Made by a program: the position numbers and the translations under genes. From the NCBI GenBank assembly GCA_020726505.1, contig JAHLEZ010000022.1, positions 682,001 through 746,000 on the forward strand: a DNA stretch of 64,000 nucleotides, read 5' to 3'. The stretch is from Leptodontidium sp. MPI-SDFR-AT-0119 (lineage: Eukaryota > Ascomycota > Leotiomycetes > Helotiales > Leptodontidiaceae). The notes below the pieces were generated by a model that was not told where the DNA came from, ran no database searches, and saw only the letters and a program-made list of their open reading frames with translations. This document shows, in pieces, positions 1 through 11,592 of this stretch. Every line of letters starts with the position of its first letter. Within the stretch, counting starts at the first letter, position 1.

Positions 1-3000
1 AGTGACATCAACGTGTGAAGAAATTCCCTCGGGATGCAGTGTACTCGCATGTCTTTCACAATCGTACTTCCTGACAAATGACTTCTCGCAAAGGTTGCAC
101 TTGTATGGACGTATATTACCGTGCGTTCGTTTGTGTGCGTTGAGGTTATGAGCTCTTGTGAAGTCCTTCGAGCAGACGTCACACACATGCTTAGCGGGAG
201 CTTTCTTGACTTTTGGGAACAGCACTGCAGGATCAGGATGCATGATCGCCATGTGCTTTTTGAGCTCCTTCTCGGTACTGAATCCAAGATGTTTTCGTGT
301 ACAGCCAGTCTCCGTGCACATGAAAGGTTTGTCATGTCGACTAACATGGCTATCGCGACTCGTTGGGGTCGAGAATCCCTCATGAAAGTTAAAGCATGAA
401 TGCCGGGGGCACTTATGCCAATTATCCCCATAATATTGATGAAGCTTGGTCCTGATAGCTAGATCTATAGTTCCCAAAGAGTTGATTTTTTCTAGCCTCA
501 AACGGGCCTTGCCGACAACTTCCCCCAGGTCTCCTAGAGCCGTGATGGTCTCTTCCTTGGCACGGATGTTTCTAGTGGAGCTAACTAGCAGAAGAAGACT
601 ATGAAAGTAGCCCGCCTTCTCAAGGTGTTGGCACTTTGTTGTTAAGTCTGCTGGTATATCCGCTTGGCTTGTCTCGGCGGAGCCGTAGGCCTCCCAAAAA
701 TCGTTTATAGCCGGCCCAAGACCATTTTCATTATCCACCACATCATTTTGCAAAAGTGGAATCGAGGCTTCAAGGTGATCTATCCAATGGATGATTGCAT
801 AGTCTTGAAAAGCATAGAATCCCCCCATAACATACTCCTGGATCGCATCGTCTGAGAGATTGAGATCGAAACAGTCGAAGAGTAAATATTGCAGACACAA
901 AGTCGCTAGCTTGTGCTCCTCTCTTTGTATTTGCACATAGTCATTGTGGACAAGATATCTACGAACGGAGCAATCAGTTGAAATCTCGGACTAGCAGTGG
1001 ACTGACTTACGATTTGGCTGTGCCATGTACCAGCCGAACCCTGTCGCCAGGAAGAACCTCAACCAAAGACCCACATATGTCTCTGATATTGGAGCAAAGG
1101 CGACGGTTTTCGAAGTCCACAGTCTGATCTGCCGCATTGGTGCAAATTGCTCCTTGGATTTCATGCCACTTGAGAGCTCGTTTGGAGCACGAGATCCAAC
1201 CAAGAAGCCGCTTTGCCGTCTCTCGCTCCTCGATATTCTGGTTTTCGTAGATCCGTACGACTATGCGAGAGTATCTTGAAATCTGTTAGTCAAAAGGATT
1301 ACATGGAAGTCGTGCTAAGAAGTTCCTCACGCTTTCTCAAATCCTTTAGGAAAAGTCCCGGGCTGTATTTCCTTATACAACTTCTCTGGGGTCATTTGGT
1401 CAAACAAATTTGTCAAAACAAGCTTTGCAAACAGAAACATCCCTGATGACATCAGTAAGGAAAAAAAATTATCTGGGACTGGGGTATCAAATTACCATCT
1501 GAGCCTTCACATACGGCGGTCCTGATATACTGAATCGTTTCGACTGGTAACCCGAACTTCTTTTGAATCTCTGAGCACCAATGATCGGCATATCCTTCAA
1601 TATCTGACTTGTTGTGGGCATCCATTAATTTAAGAACAGGCGATCCCCGAAACACTTTGCGAATATCGTTTTCATCCTGGCTCACGATAAGTGCTCTCAA
1701 TCTACCCGTGGGCCCCTCAGCCTTCACAATGGGTGTGAGAAACGACAGAATCGCATTTCTTTCCAGAGGGTCGCACTCATCAAGTCCATCTATGACGATG
1801 AAAGTTTGGATTGACCCGGTTTTCAGTGCTGTTTCCAGCAGCTCCTTGTACAGCTGTGAGGAAACTAGTGACACCTGTCCGCTACCTATACACTTGTCAT
1901 ACAAGTAGGGTAGAAGCTCATCGTTGAGATTGAGAAGCTGGACTAGAAGGGCACGGGCCACAGCAACGAAGGTCTTTCTCTGGGGGTCTTGGTAGTTGCA
2001 GTAGAAATATATTACAGCGATTGATTGTACCTTTTGGCAGGCTTCAATAATTACAGAGGCCAGGATGGTCTTTCCTGTTTGATTGTCAGTTGAATAAAGT
2101 GCAATCAGGACCCCGCTTTCTTGTTTACCGGCTCCCGGAATGCCATTCATCCACAACAATGGCGATGAGGCATTTTTATGATCCAACCACGATTTCATCT
2201 TGTTGTCTTGCAGAAGCCATTTCCCTGAAGATGGGTACATTACTCGAGTATTGACAGCTGCTTCGTGATCGAGAATTGGGTCAACTGCACAGAGCCACGT
2301 CACAACGTCGAGACGCCTCTGTTGGTTTCGAGCTTCCTCGATCATGCTGAGTTGTTTTCGGACATATGCTCTCTCTACTTGCGTCTCTTGAATCTGAACT
2401 ATGCCTGCGTGGCTTTCGATGAGTTGTTTGTGGTTCTGAAGATTGTCGACTAAGTGTTGAAATCGAGACTCGAAGTCTTTCCACGCTGAGCGAAACAGCT
2501 GTTTCCAGGCTAAATGCTGTAAGCTTGGTATTCAATGGTAACATGAAGAGCTCATACTTGGTCTTTTTAATAATCTCAAAGCAGCTATGTGAAACTCCAG
2601 GATGTCTTCGTAAATCAATGTTAAGAGAGGGGCCATTTGAGAGTTGGATCCAAACAGAGACTGGTACTCTGAGAATAGAGGCAGATTCTCAGCCAATTTC
2701 TTATAAGCATCAAGAATGAGATCAAAGCAATCTGCCCAAGAACTTGCAACCTGAGTATCTTAGCAAATGAAATCCACAAGTGAGTGTGTGTGGCGTTCTT
2801 ACCATGAGGCAAAACTTCATCGGGCCCCAAACGAAGCATAATATCGATGAAGCATTGAGAAAGACTTCAACGATCGTTCCATACTGGCGCATGGCTTCAA
2901 GAAATCGCTTTATTCTCGTCAAATTCATCATGCTTTTCTGCTTTCCTTGCTCCACCTGAATTGCCTCCACCGAGTTGAGGACGTCATCAAGCGATGCAAA

Positions 3001-3084
3001 TTTGAAGTCCTTGACCTCCTCCTTGGTCAGACGCCTGGTAAACCTCTCCACAACCTGCTGAAAACTCTCGCTGACAGTTGCCAT
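1..3084 (-). CDS. NACHT STAND NTPase with C-terminal C2H2 zinc fingers (partial, 3' end beyond window)
   Basis: The gene starts at 3084 (MATVSESFQQ) and runs off the left edge; at least six introns join it. The order is a DUF7708-like N-terminal region typical of fungal STAND proteins (about 3084-2500), a NACHT domain with Walker A GIPGAGKT and Walker B FIVIDGLDEC, a winged-helix-like segment (TAKRLLGWISCSKRALKWHE), a linker, then Cys/His fingers including CDVCSKDFTRAHNLNAHKRTH-type and CNLCEKSF units. A 54 bp intron (2128-2075) interrupts a glycine codon of Walker A, and another near 1337 is needed to reach the winged helix. NACHT proteins of this class act as oligomerising signal switches, some in heterokaryon incompatibility. 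The zinc-finger tail could bind nucleic acid or sense a partner; that is inference. A decayed paralogue of the C-terminal half lies at 20055-21389. Confidence 0.85.
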
Positions 3085-3616
3085 GACCGGAAGTTCTCTC
3101 TAGCAGCCGCTTGATGCAAACTTACAGTCGGTGGGTTTCAAGACCAAGATAATGCTTCATATGATGGTAGGCGCCAGAGACCGCCTATATTTGAAGCTCA
3201 GCCTGACAGCCTTGGTGCAACAGTAAATATGAAGACCCCCCTGGCTGTCGTTTCATTGCGCCTCCTCTGCCAGACTGCAAGGCAACCTTGGCCAAGGTTT
3301 ATGCAATTTGATGCTGGCGCACCCATATACTGTGGGATTGATCGCAAGGAGTTGGGTCGAAGTTTGTTCTCCCAAGGAGGCTGTGAAATGTACTAAGCCG
3401 AATCAAGCTCCTGCGGTACAACATGCGGGGCCGCACTCTCGGTAGCACAGCCATCTTGAGGCTGTCATGGTATGGGAGCTCGGAGGAGAACCGTGTCTCT
3501 GCGTATCTAGATATGGTAGAGCAGTCGAGCATAGAGCGGTGATCTTTTCACCCTTGAAAATAAGATGCCTCATCACGGAGCATGATTATTAGAATTACAC
3601 TCACTTCTCGTCAACA
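3085..3616. promoter_or_regulatory. divergent intergenic region between NACHT and SNF2 genes
   Basis: About 530 bp lie between two start codons that point away from each other, so both promoters should be here. Short open frames exist but none resembles a known protein. I see no clear TATA box or repeat. Confidence 0.4.
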
Positions 3617-6600
3617 ATGTCCGACGACCAACCATTGAATGAAATTGGACCTCCCAAGACAAGGCTGGGCAAAAGGGGCAACCTCAGAGCAATTGAACCT
3701 AAGATATTCCTCGATGGGCCGTGAGTACTTCTCCGTCTCGAGGGCTGCTTGAGCTGAATGGCATAGTGACGATTGGAGACATCCGAAACGGTGGAAAATA
3801 AATCCCGAAGTTGAATCAACTTCGAGCAACTCAACTGACGACTCGGACGATCCCGGGGATGAAGATGTTTCGAACAAACTGGCTCCATTGTCGTCTCATT
3901 CTCAGTCGTTAGCGACTGTTTGCTTTGGAATGGTACCGTGAAAGCCCCGAAATTATCACAGTCATTAATAATTAACTCCTGATAGATTCACAATGCGAAT
4001 GCGAAGGTCCTGGATCTAGATGAGTTCTCCCGAGTAAAACTAGACGGGGTTTCTTCGGTCTCAAATCTTTCGCAACTCCAGCTTTCGTTCAAATCCGATG
4101 CAGTACTTGTTGGACCATCGGAAGCAGAACCTATCGCAGTTCTGAACGAAGAAACGGCCAAAGTGCTTCGAAACCTTTCAATCATGAAAAGTTGTCAGTT
4201 TAAAGGTTACCTGCCGACAGGCACAAGTAGCAAACTATTACCAGAACAGCATGGCAAGGGGTCAAGTAAGGGTTACCTCTTGGTAGACATAGTCATATAC
4301 GGCTCTGATTCCATTCGTAACAGTATTGGGACTTTGCTTTCATGCGCAAAAATATATCTTCAGCATCCCTGCTTTCAAGACCCCAGCACAGAGTATGACA
4401 ACCCTCACGTCCTGGACTTGGCTCAGCTGTTCAGAAATTCTGGTCTGTCTACGCTGAACAGCACTGGAACCAAGCCGGTTCTGGTAATCTCTAGCGATGT
4501 GGGAGTACCTTCTGTGTCGCTGACAGACAGCGATCATGCAAATGACCAACTGAGAAGTAACTTGTCAAGGGTTTTCAACTCTTTGACACGCTTCAAGTCA
4601 TTGAAGCGACTTGAAGCAGACATAAAAGTTACGACTCCACTGTTAGGGTAAGTCAACGTCCATCAATGGTGCACAATTCTAGTCTGACTAACCCAATCAA
4701 GGCATCAGCAAGAGGCCCTAGACTTTATGGCTCAAAGAGAATTTGGTCCCATACCCCAAGAGTACTCGCTTTGGTCAAAGCGTAAGAGAGAAGAACAAAC
4801 TTTGTACGGAACCTCAGCCTTGCACAAATGTAAACGACTAATGACGAGATAACAATAGCTATGAGAGTTCCATCACTGGGATGAGGACAGAGTCCATGCC
4901 TAACGAAACTCTTGGCGGGATCCTAGCCGATGACATGGGCTTAGGCAAAACACTGACTGTCATATCGACAATTATACGGACTGCGACATTTGCGAGTCAA
5001 TTTGCCGAAAGAGGTAACCGTGCGGAGAAGATTTTGATAGACAATGAGTCCGCTGCAAAAAGGATCAACTCGAGGGGAACTCTCGTTGTCGTCCCAAGTC
5101 CACGTATGACACCTTGTTTGCCTCGTGACATTCTACAAGAACTGACTAGCCTAGTTCTGATTGATGGCTGGAAGAAGGAGATTGAATTGTGAGCACACAC
5201 CCCGTGGCACGAGGGGGGTTTTGCTAGCTAACTTTACAGGCATTGTGATGGGTCTTTAAATGTGAATGTCTATCATGGTCGCGGCCGAGAAGTGAGCGCA
5301 AAAGCACTTGCAGATTGGGACATTGTGCTGAGCACATACCATACCATTGCTGCCGAAGCAGCTGATGAAGACAGTCTATTGCACCATATCACCTGGTTTA
5401 GAATTGTTCTAGACGAAGGTGAGATATAGTCTTTCGTGACGATGAGGTCTATGTGTCCTGCTGACACGAACAGCTCATATCATTCGGCGAATGAGCACCA
5501 AACTATTCCAGTCGGTGGCGAAGCTCTCTGGAAGATTTCGTTGGTGTCTGACTGGAACGCCAATTCAGAATAGCTTGGAAGACCTTGCGGCCTTGGTTTC
5601 CTTCATTAAGTGCTCTCCTCTAGATACTCTTCCAGAGTTCCGGAAATATATCGTCTCGCCCCTCTTGAAAGGTACCGATGAAGGAGTACACAATCTCCGT
5701 GTCCTTCTAGACTCCGTCTGCTTACGGAGAACGAAAAAGCTACTTGATCTCCCGGATGTCATTGACCAAGATCGCTTTGTGAATTTCTCTTCGGCAGAGA
5801 AGAGCTATTATGACGAAACTGAAGCTGAAATGGTTGCAACCATAAAGCGACAGGACAGTCATGCCAGGAATTCGAAGGACTACTTTGGCATATTTCAGCT
5901 CCAGCTTCAACTTCGGCGGCTCTGCAACCATGGGACGTTCCAGAAGTCTTTTGCAAAGCCATCGATACAAGATGCTCAGATAGACCCGGAACAGGCATTT
6001 GATTTCCTCCGACGCAAGCGAAAAGCAAGATGCACATACTGTCAAGCAAAAGTTCAACGATTGAATGGCTACGGAGATGGAGATAGAGACTCTGGGGAAT
6101 TCACTGCCTGTGGACATCTGCTCTGCACAGATTGTGCTCCTAGATTCGAGGAAAATTTGCAGCAGGAATCAGATTCTAGCCTGCGCTGTCCACTTTGCTC
6201 CAGATCGATCCCCAAGAAGGTAGTACCAAGTAGTGAAACAACTTGCGTGGACGTCTCAGCACAGAAGATAAGATTTGCAACTGTTCCTCAGTATGCTAGA
6301 GGCGGAAATGCGTCAAAAGTCAATTATCTCCTGGAAGATATCAAGGGCAACGACAGCGAAGGCAAGAGGTAAGTTCCCATCTTTATCAATAACCTATCGA
6401 TATGATTACAATGCTGATCTTACCCAACAGCATTGTATTTTCCAGTTGGACCCGCTCTCTTGATCTGATCGGACATCATCTCACACAGGAGAAGATCGAT
6501 TTTCTCCGAGTGGATGGCACATATACTTTATCCCAGCGACAAACAATTCTCGACGACTACGAGAAAAATCCCGCTATTCGCATATTACTGATGACTACGG

Positions 6601-6964
6601 GCACAGGTGCAGTAGGGTAAGTTATGAGGCTTTTTAGGTTAAGGGGGCCCTTTTCTCAAAGTTCCTGAAGGGCTGATATGTGTGTTCTTTACCTAGTCTG
6701 AATCTCACTGTCGCAAACACCGTGTACATAATGGAGCCACAATGGAACCCGATGATCGAGAGCCAAGCTATTGCTCGGGTGCTAAGGATCGGTCAAGATC
6801 GAGATGTCAAGGTCATCCGTTACATCGTCAAAGGAAGTGTCGAGGAGGCAAGAGCACCATACTCACCCATTCTGTAATAATTTCTAACTGGTATCTAGAC
6901 GATGCGGTCTCAACAACTGAGGAAACTGGGTTTTGCCAAAATGGGGTGGAGGGAACTTGAATGA
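3617..6964 (+). CDS. SNF2-family DNA-dependent ATPase with RING finger (Rad5/Rad16/HLTF-like)
   Basis: A multi-exon gene starting at ATG 3617, with introns at 3721-3766, 3933-3985, 4648-4701, 4804-4858, 5104-5154, about 5189-5239, and further ones near 5420, 6369, 6617 and 6848-6898. The spliced product has the SNF2 ATPase core: motif I LADDMGLGKT, Ia LVVVPSP, II RIVLDEAH, III LTGTPIQN. A RING finger (CTYCQAKV ... CGHLLCTDC ... CPLC) follows, then the helicase C domain (IVFSSWTRSLD, LLMTTGTGAVGLNL, EPQWNPMIESQAIARV). This order, with the RING inserted between the two ATPase lobes, marks the Rad5/Rad16/Uls1 group, which remodels protein-DNA complexes and acts as ubiquitin ligase in DNA repair. 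I see no HIRAN domain. The last intron uses a GC donor and restores the C-terminus MRSQQLRKLGFAKMG. Nuclear location is expected. Confidence 0.9.
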
Positions 6965-9054
6965 CATGAACAAAAAATGGAAGATTTTCAAAGATTTACT
7001 TCTCAAATACATATGAGGAGTGGCAATGCAGAACTTCTCAACCAAAAAAAGGCACGTGAAAAAAAAAGTAAGCAATCTATGTAATTCCTGATTTTAGATG
7101 TTAAAAAAGAATTCGGGGGATACTTCTGAGATCTCGCTATTTAAAAGGAAGGCGCTTGAGAATTCAAGAGATTATTGTGCCTTGGCAGGACGCAACCTTG
7201 ACTTAGAACACCAGCAAACAGCAGAGCAACACATCGTAGCCTAGATTTTGCAGGATTTTAATCGCATGATTCAATAGCGAGGTAGAAAAAAGGGGATGCG
7301 AGAACATTGTTTTTTACACGCTGAAAATGAGGGAGTGACAGTGATATTGACCGCCAAGTTCCCTGAAGGGCATTTCGCAAAGTCCGTGTGTGTCTTGGCT
7401 TGGATTCCCCCCTCTTCAGGGGCGAGGGCAATTTCATCAAGACTCACTGGTTGGATAAAAAAGGCGACGGCCTTGGGGGCCAACTGGGGGCCATTTCTAA
7501 GGCTGGCAGGCTAGCATGAATCATGCCCCAATCATGCCCCTTCTCTTTGAGACAATCCTCGGTTAATATTCTACATTAAGGGTAGCGGGAAATATTGAAA
7601 AGCGGTGCAAGAAAGTGAGGCCTTGGAACTGAAGGGTTGTCGGTAAGAGGACCAATGACTAGGTCGCAGGATCAGGATTTCCGCCATCATAGGAACGCCA
7701 TTCACCTGTGCTGTCATGTCGCATGTATTAGGCACACTTCCGATGGTATGTGTTCGTTGCCTTGAGTTTGAAGAACGACCCCGACTATTTAATTCTGATA
7801 ATTGAATACGTGAAGCACAGTCTTCCCAGGAGCGAAGTTGCAGTAAACAAGGGAAATACGATGCCCGGTGCTTCTGTTCAATAAGGTACCATATAGGATT
7901 ATGCCACATCGGCACGCCTCGGCAGCTTAAAAAGAGTAGGCGTGCTTTGTGGATGTATGCAATCGGACTCACCTCAGCGATGGTATACTGATTGAGAAGC
8001 TAATTAGCTAGTGTACCTGCTAACCACCATGAGATGCATGTAGCGGCGATGGTACATCAAGTAGGATTCATGCAGGTCCTAGCAAGGCAGAATTACACTG
8101 ACGTTAGCACCCAAACTGTACTGGCAAACGATTAGCTGAGGATTTATTCAGGGGTACAATAGAAATGCATGCATCTGTGATACAGCACTTAGAGGGGTCA
8201 AAGAATGCCTGGTAGCACTTACCACGAAGCCATGCCTGAACTTTCGGCCAGTCCTAACACGGGAGCATGGTACGGTCCGAGGGAAGCGACATTCAAAGTG
8301 AGAAATCAGATACATGGTAGAACACCACAAAATAAATGAAGGCATTGGCATCGGAAAGACAAGAGGTAAAAGGCGGAACGTCTGTCACCAGAAATAATTA
8401 GTGTGGCATAGGAGTTTTACCTGGTGGTTATAAGAGAAGCACTCTGAACAGACCTACTTAACCATTGGAGGTCGAAACCTTGTCCCATCCATCTACCCTT
8501 TCTTTCGAAACCAGCAAATCAAATCGAGATCCGAGGAGGATTTTGGCTTGTCCCTACCTTCTTGTTTCTGCTTTTGGTTCTTTTTTGGCAACGTGATCCG
8601 ATTTCCGGTGGCACATTGCAACTTCATGAGATCATTCTGCGTCAACTGTAAGAATTTGTGATATTTCTATTTTAATCCGGTATCACTACAGCTAGAGTTA
8701 CTACACATAATGAAAGATAGTTGAATTGGGCTGAATTTGCGCCGTTCGATGTCCCATCTCCATCATGTTGCCAAGTAAACCCCCAATAAAATTGTTGGGG
8801 GGGGGGGGGGGGGGGGGGGGGTGCAGCCATTGCTATTGAAAGCTGAGATGGCAAGCGCATCTAGCTCCAAGCAATCTCAATCTAGTGCTACCGATATTAA
8901 AGATTCCACAATTGTAGAGTTGAAACCTTAACACAGTCTTTCCTAAGAGTCGATCATATGCCGAAGTCTCAAAGTCAAAGCAATTGGCCTCAACTCCCGC
9001 CTTTTCATAAGAGTGAGTGAGAACCACCGGATGATTGGCAGGCCTTCAAGGTCC
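6965..9054. other. intergenic region, no recognised gene
   Basis: About 2.1 kb separate the convergent SNF2 and HET genes. The open frames on both strands (for example 7571-7972 minus) have no recognisable motif and look like chance. The only notable content is a long guanine homopolymer at 8797-8821. Confidence 0.5.
8797..8821 (+). repeat. 25-bp guanine homopolymer
   Basis: An uninterrupted run of 25 G lies about 230 bp beyond the 3' end of the HET gene. The length may be imprecise in the assembly. It can form quadruplex DNA on the plus strand. Confidence 0.9.
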
Positions 9055-11403
9055 TTATCCAAGGATGAATTCACTCCACTGTTTCTCGCCGCCACAAGAG
9101 TGCGAGAATGCCTGCTTAAACACCTTGCCCAGTCCTGCCCGCTGAGCAATCCCCTCATCATCCTCCACAATCAGGAAGACGTAGAACAGATCCCACGCAG
9201 AAAGTTCTTTCTCCTTCGTGAGATAGAAGTTCCAAGTATCACACTCTTCGGGCGAGAAATTCATGGCATCAGAAATGGCGATGAACTTGTGAGCTGGCTC
9301 CTTCTTAATCCTGGCAATCCAATCTTCTCTCAGCACTATGGTGCCGCACCAGTCTCCTTTATTGTCTAGAATATCCAAGCGGCAGAGGCCACGGCCTAAC
9401 TTTGCTTTGGAGCTATTGTCGTGTGAGAGGTAGAAGTACGCAGACCACGTCCAGAACTGAAGGAACTTTAGATCGCGCTGTAACGGATCGTGGTTGCCTT
9501 CAGAATCTACTTTCTCAATTGTGTAAGGAAAGTCAGGTAGTGTTTTCTGAAATTCTGTGCCGTCTTTGTGAGGATATCGCTTGACTCGACCATACATATC
9601 AACAGAGTCAGTCCCAACGCCTGTCCCGTCAGTAATGCAGACGGAGGGCGGCCTCCGGACGAGCCGCAATCGACCTCGACTGTCTCGAATATACCAAATG
9701 ATCCATGTGTGATGGAGAAACCACTCATTCATCTCATAGGGATACAATGGACAAATTGCGTGTAGGTAGTGCATCGCTCCACGCCAGCCACTCCATGACC
9801 AGCTCGGAAACGAAGATCCACTCCATGTCCAGCCGGGAGATGAAGATTCCTGTTCCATTATGATCGCTTTGGAATCTCGTTTCTTGTGCCTATGTGGCAG
9901 CCTTCTTGACTGATGCTGACGTGGCTCCCATAGCAATGCCCAGTCGAAATACACGTCTGGCATTCCATACACAAACTGTGCGTTCATGCCTTTGCTAAGA
10001 ACATTACTTATTCCACTGAATGCTGCGAGTATGTCGTTTGTGTGATGGGGGTCTAGCTTGCACGCTATGTATTTCTCGACAACTTTAGCGTATGTTTGTA
10101 GAGGGCGTTCGAGCAGAGAAGACAGCATTTGTTGGGGGCTTTTCGAAAGTTCAATCGACCAGCCTGCAGCAGCGGAGTCCGACCAAATCCCCTCTGACAT
10201 GGCTGTAGTACGACATTGGAAGAACACCTGCCCTTGTGCGAAGATCAAGCAGCGCCTGGATAGAAGACGCTCTTGAAATGTCCACGCTCGTGTACTCCAT
10301 CTCGTTTTCCGCACGTAGGTCTCCGTGAGCTGCGACACCATCAATCGAACACCCGGAGTGTACTTCTCTATCCTCTGTTTGAGGCGTTGCGGAACAGGAA
10401 TCTTCTTCTCGGGGTTTTTCATTGAGCGATCCAAGGCGACCAAACCAGTAGTCGCATCTGGATTGTCAGCTGCACAGAGCGTAAAGTGTGCATTCCCGTA
10501 TATCTGATCCATCATATTCAAGTTAAGCTCCAGCGAGTCCCTGCTATCTTTAACAATGCAAAGCGAGTCGACCCAAATATACCTCACTCCCAGATATCTA
10601 ACAAGCTCGATGGAGTCTTTCACCACTTTCGGAATAGATTCCCAGTATTTTCGAACACCATTATGTTCTTGGAGGGTTTTTATGTGAGCCTTCGTAGTCG
10701 CAAATGCTTGTGCTTTTCCCCACGTGTAGCTCAATGCTACATATCTCGAATCTCGGGGGAGCGACGTGAGCTTCATGTCTTGGACATCCACCACGCCAAA
10801 ATAAGGTCGTAATCGCATGTCTTCGAAGCTGGCATCCCCATAATTACCACAATTGTGGCCATGATGCGAATGGCACACATTTATCCAGCTTTCCACCAAG
10901 GGAAGAACGTCGATTGGAGAACCGTCACTCTCAAACGCAAGTTCTCTTCCCAAAAACAATTTACTTCTATAATCAGCTTCCGGCTCGGCAACCAGAACGA
11001 TGTAAGAGTCTTGAATGTCAGTATTTGGCCAACGAAGACGAATGCGCCTTGTTCGAGCCATTGTCGCGGTGGTATTACTATCGATCTCATGGCCATCTAA
11101 CTGCCAGCTTGCAAAGCAAGCGAGGTTTGGATATGAGCGTCCGTCGCTCAAGTCGAACTCGGCCTGCTCCTGCGCCGCGTACAGGACAAGTTTGCAGAAT
11201 GGGCACTTCTTGCTTCGCTTCTGAATTTCTGTCAGTGCTCCAAGGTTAAGTTTTCCACGTATAGATCGCGGTCCCAAATTATGGTAGCCCTCTACATATC
11301 GGGCTTTGCTTATTGTCGGAGTATCAACAACCCTGATAATTGGGTCCTGGGTCATAACAAATTTGTCGGCCGTCAAATTCATGGAGTCGCAGATCTCACA
11401 CAA
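9055..11403 (-). CDS. HET-domain (heterokaryon incompatibility) protein
   Basis: One uninterrupted frame of 782 residues starts at ATG 11403. A CEIC pair at residues 2-5 and CPFC at 67-70 form the Cys-rich N-terminus common in this family. The HET domain runs from about residue 221 to 375: YVALSYTWGKAQ, SIPKVVKDSIELVRYLGVRYIWVDSLC, MDQIYGNAHFTLCAAD. Downstream are RAWTFQERLLSRRCLIF and a Trp-rich stretch (SWSWSGWRG). The length suits single-domain HET proteins, which trigger growth arrest or cell death when incompatible nuclei meet. No NACHT or repeat domain is attached. It is intronless and intact. The trigger and partner cannot be read from sequence. Confidence 0.93.
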   Translation of the reverse strand: MCEICDSMNLTADKFVMTQDPIIRVVDTPTISKARYVEGYHNLGPRSIRGKLNLGALTEIQKRSKKCPFCKLVLYAAQEQAEFDLSDGRSYPNLACFASWQLDGHEIDSNTTATMARTRRIRLRWPNTDIQDSYIVLVAEPEADYRSKLFLGRELAFESDGSPIDVLPLVESWINVCHSHHGHNCGNYGDASFEDMRLRPYFGVVDVQDMKLTSLPRDSRYVALSYTWGKAQAFATTKAHIKTLQEHNGVRKYWESIPKVVKDSIELVRYLGVRYIWVDSLCIVKDSRDSLELNLNMMDQIYGNAHFTLCAADNPDATTGLVALDRSMKNPEKKIPVPQRLKQRIEKYTPGVRLMVSQLTETYVRKTRWSTRAWTFQERLLSRRCLIFAQGQVFFQCRTTAMSEGIWSDSAAAGWSIELSKSPQQMLSSLLERPLQTYAKVVEKYIACKLDPHHTNDILAAFSGISNVLSKGMNAQFVYGMPDVYFDWALLWEPRQHQSRRLPHRHKKRDSKAIIMEQESSSPGWTWSGSSFPSWSWSGWRGAMHYLHAICPLYPYEMNEWFLHHTWIIWYIRDSRGRLRLVRRPPSVCITDGTGVGTDSVDMYGRVKRYPHKDGTEFQKTLPDFPYTIEKVDSEGNHDPLQRDLKFLQFWTWSAYFYLSHDNSSKAKLGRGLCRLDILDNKGDWCGTIVLREDWIARIKKEPAHKFIAISDAMNFSPEECDTWNFYLTKEKELSAWDLFYVFLIVEDDEGIAQRAGLGKVFKQAFSHSCGGEKQWSEFILG

Positions 11404-11592
11404 AACTCTGCTAGTACCCCAAGCAATCTCAGACAGATATTTCGCTATATTCTTGATCTAGTAGTGGTAAGACAACCTTGATCATTACGGGGAAGAAGAG
11501 TATAAGAATTCATACCTGGTTATCTTTCTTTATGGTTTCGGCTACCCGGAACCAATTCGCCCTGGCCTATCATTAATTTAGCATGTTGGTAG

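Noticed and set aside
7571..7972. Minus-strand frame of 133 codons
   Set aside because: No family features and no introns or neighbours that support it; located in an otherwise empty gap.
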